A stretch of DNA of 11,559 nucleotides from Halovenus sp. (lineage in GTDB: Archaea > Halobacteriota > Halobacteria > Halobacteriales > Haloarculaceae): assembly GCA_003551265.1 (NCBI GenBank), contig PUMG01000146.1, positions 1 to 11,559 on the forward strand, written 5' to 3'. This document shows positions 7,011 to 11,559 of the stretch, piece by piece. How positions within the stretch are numbered: the first letter of the stretch is position 1; each line of letters begins with the position of its first letter. The position numbers and the translations under genes are program-made. Under the pieces are notes generated by a model. The model saw nothing but the letters and a program-made list of their open reading frames with translations. It was not told the DNA's origin and did not search any database.

Positions 7011-7024
7011 ATATATATATATAT
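7011..7024 (-). promoter_or_regulatory. (AT)7 TATA element of the LOV kinase promoter, with adjoining inverted repeat
   Basis: Seven uninterrupted AT dinucleotides lie at 7011-7024, centred about 26 nt before the kinase ATG at 6992. This is the place for a TATA box driving a leaderless transcript. Directly upstream, at the position of the TFB recognition element, is an inverted repeat: ACTCC 7026-7030, spacer TCC, GGAGT 7034-7038. The arrangement suggests a regulated core promoter. A 14-bp dinucleotide run could also vary in length by slippage. Confidence 0.6.
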
Positions 7025-7067
7025 GACTCCTCCGGAGTGTACGGCTTTTATCTTAATACAAACATAA

Positions 7068-7097
7068 AGTATATCTTAACATATGTTTTGTTATACT
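7068..7097. repeat. 30-bp imperfect palindrome in the kinase/regulator intergenic region, candidate operator
   Basis: A perfect 10-bp palindrome, AACATATGTT at 7078-7087, sits exactly in the middle of outer arms AGTATA (7068-7073) and TATACT (7092-7097). A further C-G pair links 7075 with 7090. In all, 12 of 15 symmetric positions pair. The centre lies about 90 nt from the kinase start and about 97 nt from the expected regulator start, near the midpoint of the divergent region. It would suit a dimeric regulator that controls both genes. The surrounding DNA is AT-rich, which raises the chance of accidental symmetry. Confidence 0.5.
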
Positions 7098-7149
7098 ATT
7101 GGGAAGTGAACACCCAGACTGTCCAACCCACAGTATGTGTCCCTCATAC

Positions 7150-7155
7150 TTTATA
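7150..7155 (+). promoter_or_regulatory. TATA box of the Bat-type regulator gene
   Basis: TTTATA is centred about 30 nt before ATG 7183, so transcription should begin near 7179 and leave at most a few untranslated bases. It matches the haloarchaeal TATA consensus well and supports ATG 7183 over the in-frame ATGs at 7198 and 7204. Confidence 0.65.
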
Positions 7156-7182
7156 ATGTTTGAACCGTAGGTAGCATCCAGC

Positions 7183-7899
7183 ATGATAGACCTGAACATG
7201 GACATGCGACAGTACGACTGTCCGTTCATCGACACGACGGACGACGTCGACGTCGCGTTCTCGGCGGTTCAGTGGCAACTGGACACCGACGCCGAGGAGC
7301 TTGAGGTGCGGTTGGTCGCCAGGGGGGACTCGCGGGGGACGCTCGAACGGGGGTTGCACGAGCTTCGGGACCACCGGAACATGCGGACGTGTTCGATTCT
7401 CTCGAAACGCGAGAACGTCGCACACATCAGCACGAACATCGAGCAGACAGATGCGATGCGGACGATTCAGCGAAACGGGGGATACATCACGGGACCGTTC
7501 CAGATTGAAGACGGCCGCGAGACGTGGCACGTCGGCTTCGACAGCGACGACGACGAGAACGCGACGCTCGCCGAACTCGAACGGAACAACGACTTCGCGG
7601 TCGAGGAACGCGAGCGCTTCGACGCGACGAGTCTGTTCGACCTGCTGGAGAACTCACAGAGCGCGCTTCACTTGCTCGACGGTTGTCGCTCACTGACCGA
7701 GACCGAACGCAAGACGCTCCAGCGTGCCTCGACACGGGGCTACTACGAGACGCCACGGAACACGACGCTCGAACATCTCGCCGGCGAGTTCGACATCTCG
7801 AAAGCCGCCGTCTCGGGGAATCTCCGCCGAGGGGAACGGAAGATTCTCGATGCGGCAGTGGAGGCGATCAACCGACTCGACGACGTTGAGAAAAACTGA
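7183..7899 (+). CDS. Bat-type (bacterio-opsin activator) HTH transcriptional regulator (238 aa)
   Basis: The C-terminal region, about residues 168-232, is a Bat-type helix-turn-helix: LTETERKTLQRASTRGYYETPR, then TTLEHLAGEFDISKAAVSGN and LRRGERKILDA. This pattern is the haloarchaeal HTH_10 domain first described in the bacterio-opsin activator. The N-terminal 150 residues form an alpha/beta region without a recognisable PAS, GAF or receiver domain. No conserved phospho-accepting Asp motif is apparent, so direct phosphorylation by the neighbouring kinase is not evident. Relatives of this size in haloarchaea are DNA-binding regulators whose N-terminal domain may sense a ligand or partner. The gene is divergent from the LOV histidine kinase across about 190 nt that contains a 30-bp dyad. 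It converges with the KAS III-like gene with only 6 nt between stop codons. Likely targets, by position, are itself, the kinase and nearby acyl-CoA genes; this is inference. Confidence 0.85.
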   Translation: MIDLNMDMRQYDCPFIDTTDDVDVAFSAVQWQLDTDAEELEVRLVARGDSRGTLERGLHELRDHRNMRTCSILSKRENVAHISTNIEQTDAMRTIQRNGGYITGPFQIEDGRETWHVGFDSDDDENATLAELERNNDFAVEERERFDATSLFDLLENSQSALHLLDGCRSLTETERKTLQRASTRGYYETPRNTTLEHLAGEFDISKAAVSGNLRRGERKILDAAVEAINRLDDVEKN

Positions 7900-7905
7900 G
7901 GGGAA

Positions 7906-8934
7906 TTATCGGACGCCGTGCCAGGTCAGAATTGAAGCCGACCAGGTGTATCCGGTTCCGGCGGCGAGAAAGCAGACGACATCTCCTGGGTCGAGTCGCT
8001 TCTCGCGCACTGCGGCGTCGAGTGCGAGAATCTGGTCTGCGCTCTGGACGTGGCCGTACTCGTCGAGGTAGTGACTCTCTGTCTCGGCGTCGAGACCGAG
8101 TTCGTCACACACTAGCTGGTGGAACGAGCGTTTCATGTGCGTGAGCGCGACGAAGTCGATGTCCTCACGCGCAAAGCCCGAGCGTTCGAGCGCTGTGTCC
8201 GCGACATCGAGGAAGTTCGCCAGCGAGACCGGGCCCAGTCGCTCTTTCATCCCGTCGGGGTCCGGCACATCCAGGCGGTGGCGGTCCTGTTCGACCGTTT
8301 CGGGAGACGGCGGTTCGAGACTGCCGCCTGCGTGCATGATTACGTCCTCGGCGAAGGAGCCATCTGTGACGGCGGCACTCTCGTTGACGGTAGCGAGCGC
8401 CCGCGGGCCTGGCTCTGATTCGAGCACCATCGCGCTTGCGCCGGAGCCGAAGTTGAACATGAACGACGAGCGCTCGTTGGTGTACTCGAGGAGTTCCTCC
8501 TCGCGGCTGGCGGTCACGAGCAACGCGGCGTCGATGTGGTCGACCTGAAGCTGTGCAGCGACCTGTCGGACGGCGATCGGTGCGCTGGCACACAGCGTGT
8601 GGCTCTCGGTCGCAAAGGCGTTCTCGGCACCGAGTCGCTCGCAGATGTGTGCCGCCGCAGACCAGACCACGTAGTCTTTGTACTCGCTTCCGTGATACAA
8701 CACCAGGTCGAGACTCTCTGGGTCGATGTCTGCCTTCGCCAGCGCTTTCTCCCCCGCAGCGACGCACATATCGCTCACGTGGTCCTCACCCGGCGCACAG
8801 ACGTGCTTCTGTCGCAGACCCATCTTCTCGACGACAACCTCCTCGGGAATTCCGCTCTGTGCGGCAATCTCTTCGCCAGTCAGAACGGGTTCGGGAACGT
8901 AGGTTCCGTAGCCGGTGAGACCGACGCTCGTCAT
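7906..8934 (-). CDS. KAS III-like 3-oxoacyl synthase / thiolase-fold condensing enzyme (342 aa)
   Basis: The protein has the FabH (ketoacyl synthase III) layout of two thiolase-like halves. It begins VGLTGYGTYVPEPVLTG and carries MGLRQKHVCAPGE, the analogue of FabH's TGI.xR substrate loop. The nucleophile is Cys115 in SHTLCASAP. His266 lies in ALTHMK, and GxFGSGASAMVLE-type glycine-rich strands follow. At the third active-site position, where FabH has Asn in YGNTSA, this protein has His295 in YGHVQSADQ, giving a Cys-His-His set as in KAS I/II. It should form a C-C bond by Claisen condensation of an acyl thioester, probably acyl-CoA since haloarchaea lack a standard ACP-based fatty acid synthase. 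It is not obviously HMG-CoA synthase. Start ATG 8934 is set by GAGGTG at 8941-8946, 6 nt upstream; the in-frame GTG 8943 lies inside that site. It is divergent from the second acyl-CoA ligase. Confidence 0.84.
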   Translation of the reverse strand: MTSVGLTGYGTYVPEPVLTGEEIAAQSGIPEEVVVEKMGLRQKHVCAPGEDHVSDMCVAAGEKALAKADIDPESLDLVLYHGSEYKDYVVWSAAAHICERLGAENAFATESHTLCASAPIAVRQVAAQLQVDHIDAALLVTASREEELLEYTNERSSFMFNFGSGASAMVLESEPGPRALATVNESAAVTDGSFAEDVIMHAGGSLEPPSPETVEQDRHRLDVPDPDGMKERLGPVSLANFLDVADTALERSGFAREDIDFVALTHMKRSFHQLVCDELGLDAETESHYLDEYGHVQSADQILALDAAVREKRLDPGDVVCFLAAGTGYTWSASILTWHGVR

Positions 8935-8940
8935 CCCGTC

Positions 8941-8946
8941 CACCTC
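8941..8946 (-). promoter_or_regulatory. Shine-Dalgarno site for the KAS III-like gene
   Basis: GAGGTG on the minus strand lies 6 nt before ATG 8934 and fits the archaeal anti-Shine-Dalgarno sequence. It decides the start and shows that, unlike several neighbours, this gene has a leader. I see no convincing TATA box for it in the 170 nt to its right. Confidence 0.65.
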
Positions 8947-9084
8947 GTAGGGACGCTCGTGACTGGCCCTGTCTCGCTACCGTCTCTCGCAGGGTGGGGC
9001 TGCATGTGCTATCCTGTCGGAGTACACCGTGAGCGACTGAAAGTTGTTTCGGAACGGCCGTTGTTGACATGGTAACCTACGCAC

Positions 9085-9090
9085 TTTAGG
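9085..9090 (+). promoter_or_regulatory. TATA-like element of the second acyl-CoA ligase
   Basis: TTTAGG is centred about 26 nt before ATG 9114, which gives leaderless spacing. The match to the TATA consensus is imperfect, as might be expected at a promoter needing an activator or subject to control by the palindrome at 9100-9111. Confidence 0.5.
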
Positions 9091-9099
9091 ACACCCGCA

Positions 9100-9111
9100 G
9101 AGAACGTTCTC
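9100..9111. promoter_or_regulatory. 12-bp perfect palindrome between TATA box and start codon, candidate operator
   Basis: GAGAACGTTCTC is a perfect 12-bp palindrome lying 2 nt before ATG 9114 and just downstream of the TATA-like element. A dimeric repressor bound here would block the initiation complex on the ligase-crotonase unit. No second copy of the full 12-mer was seen in the window. The remaining divergent spacer (8947-9084) shows no other clear structure. Confidence 0.45.
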
Positions 9112-9113
9112 GT

Positions 9114-10655
9114 ATGAACACCAACGCGTTCGACTGGGTATCGAGTCACGCCGACCGAACACCCGAACGAACAGCACTGGTGAACACCGCAACCGGTGAG
9201 GAGCTAACCTACGAGGAGTTCGACGACCGAGCGAGTCGCTTCGCCGAGTTCCTCACCGACGAGCTTGCGGTCGATGCTGGCGCACGGGTTGCGATTCTCT
9301 CGCGGAACTCACCTGCGTACGTCGAGGTGCTGTACGGCTGTGCGAAAGCCCAGGCGCTGTACGTCGCGCTGAACTGGCGACTCGCACCACCTGAACTCGA
9401 ATACATCGTCGACGACGCCGACCCAACGGTTCTGCTGTACGACCCGGCGTTCGCAGAGACCGTCGAAACGCTCCGGGAGACGGTCGACATCGAGCACTAC
9501 GTCGCACTCGCTGACCCCGTGAGTGCAGGCGAAGGTGACCCTGTCTCGGGGGAGGACTGGCACTACGAGGAGACACTCGAAACAGCGAGCGGTCAGCGCC
9601 GAACGCTCCCCTCGCGCGACCGGGCCGACACGTGGGGGTTGCTGTACACGTCGGGGACGACCGGACGGCCAAAAGGCGTCCGCCAGACGTTCGACATGGT
9701 GCTGTACAACTACCTCAACATCGGGCTGTCGATAGCGTTGACGTCCGCAGACACCACGCTCAACGTGTTGCCGTTTTTCCACACCGGGGGGCTCAACCTC
9801 TATACGAACCCGACGCTCATCGTGGGCGGAACCGCGCTCGTGCAACCCGAGTTCGACCCGGAACGCACGCTCGATATTCTCGAAGAGCGGGCAACCGTGT
9901 TCTTCGGCGTCCCTGCCATCTACCGGGCGCTCTTCGAAGAGCAGGGATTCGACGGGGGTGCGCTCTCGTCGGTGCGGTCGTGGTCGACCGGCGGCGCGCC
10001 GATGCCGGTCAGTCTCATCGAGTCCTACGCCGAGGAAGGCATCGTCATCCGGCAGGGGATGGGGATGACCGAGACCGGCCCGACGCTGTTTCTCATCGAC
10101 CGCGAGCGTGCGCTGGAGAAAGCAGGCTCCATCGGACAGCCAGCGCCGTTCGTCGACATCCGCATCGTCGACCGCGACGGCGAGGACGTCGACGAAGGTG
10201 ACAGCGGCGAGTTGCTCGTCAGAGGGCCAGGCGTGACGCCAGGATACTGGGAGAACGCCGAGGCACAGCGAGAGGCGTTCACCGACGACTGGCTCCACAC
10301 CGGCGACGTCGCCCGACGCGACGAGGACGGGTACGTCTATCTCGTCGACCGGATGAAGAACATGTTCATCTCCGGCGGCGAGAACGTCTATCCCGCAGAG
10401 ATCGAGACTGTGCTGGAGGACCATCCCACAGTCGTCGAGGCAGCCGTCATCGGCGTCTCCAACGAAGAGTGGGGCCAGGTCGGGAAGGCGTTCGTCGTCA
10501 CCAGGGAGACGCTGACCGGCGAGGACGTGCTGGCGTTCTGCTCGGAGCGTCTCGCGTCGTACAAGGTGCCTGCGTCGGTCGAGTTCCTCGAAGAGTTGCC
10601 ACGAAACGCAGCCGGGAAAGTCGAACGTCCCGAACTTCAGCGACGGGCGGAGTGA
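9114..10655 (+). CDS. AMP-dependent acyl-CoA synthetase/ligase (513 aa)
   Basis: This is a second complete ANL-family ligase that makes acyl-AMP and then acyl-CoA. Motifs in order are YTSGTTGRPK at 178-187, GMGMTETGP at 315-323, HTGD at 395-398, DRMKNMFISGGENVYP at 412-427, and catalytic Lys502 in PRNAAGKVER. It is FadD/FadK-like and clearly related to the ligase at the other side of the kinase, sharing the KNMF.SGGENVYP hinge and a DHP.V.EA stretch. It is about 25 residues shorter and has the canonical phosphate loop. The specificity is open: medium-chain, branched or aryl acids are possible. The start is ATG 9114, supported by the TATA-like element 26 nt upstream. The crotonase gene follows almost directly, so the product of this ligase is probably the crotonase's precursor. 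A divergent KAS III-like gene lies on the other side. Confidence 0.92.
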   Translation: MNTNAFDWVSSHADRTPERTALVNTATGEELTYEEFDDRASRFAEFLTDELAVDAGARVAILSRNSPAYVEVLYGCAKAQALYVALNWRLAPPELEYIVDDADPTVLLYDPAFAETVETLRETVDIEHYVALADPVSAGEGDPVSGEDWHYEETLETASGQRRTLPSRDRADTWGLLYTSGTTGRPKGVRQTFDMVLYNYLNIGLSIALTSADTTLNVLPFFHTGGLNLYTNPTLIVGGTALVQPEFDPERTLDILEERATVFFGVPAIYRALFEEQGFDGGALSSVRSWSTGGAPMPVSLIESYAEEGIVIRQGMGMTETGPTLFLIDRERALEKAGSIGQPAPFVDIRIVDRDGEDVDEGDSGELLVRGPGVTPGYWENAEAQREAFTDDWLHTGDVARRDEDGYVYLVDRMKNMFISGGENVYPAEIETVLEDHPTVVEAAVIGVSNEEWGQVGKAFVVTRETLTGEDVLAFCSERLASYKVPASVEFLEELPRNAAGKVERPELQRRAE

Positions 10656-10661
10656 GTGACT

Positions 10662-11420
10662 GTGAACAGCTACGTCGACGTGGTCGTCTCTGACGCCGTC
10701 GCCACAATCACAATCGACCGGGCCGACCGACACAACAGCCTCGTTCCAGCGTTGCTCTCCGAACTGCGTTCGGCAGTTTCGACGGCGGCTTCCGATTCCA
10801 CTGTCCGGGTTCTCGTGCTGCAGACGGCGGGATCGAGCTTTTCGACCGGTGGTGACGTCACTGCCTTCTACGAGCACAGAGACGACATCACAGCTTACGC
10901 CGAGCGCACGGTTGGACTGCTGAACGAGGTGATACTCGCACTGCTCCGGACACCCCAGCCGGTCGTCACTGCCGTCGATGGACAGGTGACCGGTGGCTCA
11001 CTCGGACTGGTACTGGCTTCAGATATCGTCATCCTGACGGATGCTGCGACGATTACTCCGTACTATCCAGTTGTCGGATACAGTCCGGACGGCGGCTGGA
11101 CGGCTCTCCTTCCCGGAATAATCGGGCGGAAGCGAACGATGCGTGTACTCTCGACGAACGAGACGATCACTCCCGAACAGGCTGTCCAGTGGGGGCTGGC
11201 CAGCGAACTGGTTGAAGACGACGCGAGCGAGCGCGCACAGTCGGTAGCAGCACGAATCGGGAGCCTGAAACAGGGCTCCATCAAGCGGGCGAAACGGCTG
11301 GTGAGACCCGACCCGGAGGAGGTTGCGGCGGCGCTCGACGCTGAAAAACAGGCGTTCGTCGAACAGATACAGACCGACGAGGCGCTGGAGGGAATGAGTG
11401 CGTTTCTAGACCGAGACTGA
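10662..11420 (+). CDS. Crotonase-family enoyl-CoA hydratase/isomerase-like protein (252 aa)
   Basis: The protein has the crotonase fold and a normal length. The oxyanion-hole stretches are visible: SFSTGGD near residues 59-65 and VTGGSLG near 109-115, which hold the thioester carbonyl. The two glutamates of classical enoyl-CoA hydratase are missing. The first (in GGCEL of rat hydratase) aligns with Leu114, and the second (in PEILLG) aligns with a Tyr. Instead there is GYSPDGGW at 139-146 with Asp143, a PD-GG pattern found in PaaG-like isomerases. It is therefore more likely an enoyl-CoA isomerase or another acyl-CoA lyase than a standard hydratase. Start: GTG 10656 touches the ligase stop, but GGAG at 10649-10652 spaces better with GTG 10662. 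It is cotranscribed with the ligase. The chemistry is inferred from motif alignment by eye. Confidence 0.86.
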   Translation: MNSYVDVVVSDAVATITIDRADRHNSLVPALLSELRSAVSTAASDSTVRVLVLQTAGSSFSTGGDVTAFYEHRDDITAYAERTVGLLNEVILALLRTPQPVVTAVDGQVTGGSLGLVLASDIVILTDAATITPYYPVVGYSPDGGWTALLPGIIGRKRTMRVLSTNETITPEQAVQWGLASELVEDDASERAQSVAARIGSLKQGSIKRAKRLVRPDPEEVAAALDAEKQAFVEQIQTDEALEGMSAFLDRD

Positions 11421-11457
11421 CAGACGGACATGAGGACCTGAATATTGCCGTTCGGCA

Positions 11458-11559
11458 CTACCGCTGGGCGGGCGGGGCCTGAACCTGCTCGAGGAGCGGT
11501 TCTTCGAGGTCGAGTCGCATCTCGAAGTTGTCCCCGTGGTCTGCGACCGTCCGGAAGCC
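11458..11559 (-). CDS. C-terminal 33 residues of an unrecognised protein (5' end outside window)
   Basis: The minus strand is open from the right edge to a TAG at 11458-11460. The residues contain ADHGDNFEMRLDLEEPLLEQ and end in APPAQR. The acidic composition is like that of genuine haloarchaeal genes, and no competing plus-strand frame exists here. I cannot assign a family. It converges with the crotonase gene, leaving 37 nt between stop codons. That gap holds only a weak 4-bp stem at 11446-11457 (TGCC, loop GTTC, GGCA), which is too small to call a terminator. Confidence 0.6.
   Translation of the reverse strand, partial: GFRTVADHGDNFEMRLDLEEPLLEQVQAPPAQR

Noticed and set aside
8935..8943. 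GTG start at 8943 for the KAS III-like gene
   Set aside because: The GTG is part of the GAGGTG Shine-Dalgarno site that is correctly spaced for ATG 8934.
9309..10877. 522-codon open frame on the minus strand
   Set aside because: It is antisense to the ligase and crotonase, both of which have full catalytic motifs. Long antisense frames are common in GC-rich haloarchaeal genes, and the translation shows no family motif.
11446..11457. Small inverted repeat TGCC/GGCA between the crotonase and the right-edge gene, as a terminator
   Set aside because: The stem is only 4 bp with no T-tract, so it is not distinguishable from chance.

Overview
The window looks like a piece of a halophilic archaeal (Halobacteria) chromosome. 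The proteins are rich in Asp and Glu, the coding DNA is GC-rich, several ATG codons sit about 26-27 nt behind a TATA-like box as in leaderless haloarchaeal transcripts, and one gene encodes a Bat-type (bacterio-opsin activator) helix-turn-helix regulator, a family typical of haloarchaea. There are twelve complete or near-complete genes and a gene fragment at the left edge and another at the right edge (the left one is livG-like). I see no RNA genes, insertion sequences or CRISPR array, and no gene-free stretch over 300 nt.

Layout. 1-905: end of a LivG-type and all of a LivF-type ATPase of a branched-chain amino acid (HAAT family) ABC importer. 945-2172: a methylmalonyl-CoA-epimerase-like VOC protein, a 73-residue two-helix membrane protein, and a PUA-domain putative RNA-binding protein that overlaps it by 4 nt. 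2173-2280: a strong hairpin, then the promoter of a UspA-type stress protein (2281-2712). 2722-6992, all on the minus strand and read right to left: a LOV/PAS histidine kinase, a 3-hydroxybutyrate-dehydrogenase-like SDR, and an acyl-CoA ligase, with gaps of 48 and 26 nt. 6993-7182: an AT-rich divergent promoter region holding a 30-bp dyad. 7183-7899: the Bat-type HTH regulator. 7906-8934 (minus): a KAS III-like ketoacyl synthase. 9114-11420 (plus): a second acyl-CoA ligase and a crotonase. 11458-11559: the last 33 codons of an unrecognised minus-strand gene.

How it may work together. Uptake (Liv transporter), CoA activation (two ligases), epimerisation (VOC), C-C bond formation (KAS III-like), ketone/alcohol interconversion (SDR) and double-bond chemistry (crotonase) suggest a locus for acyl-CoA metabolism. 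A soluble kinase with a complete-looking flavin-binding LOV domain sits beside the SDR and ligase genes and is divergent from a Bat-type regulator. My main hypothesis, which is inference, is that blue light or redox state sensed by the LOV kinase, together with the Bat-type regulator, controls this acyl-CoA locus. The divergent promoter dyad and a TTAACAT motif shared with the SDR upstream region are the sequence hints for this.
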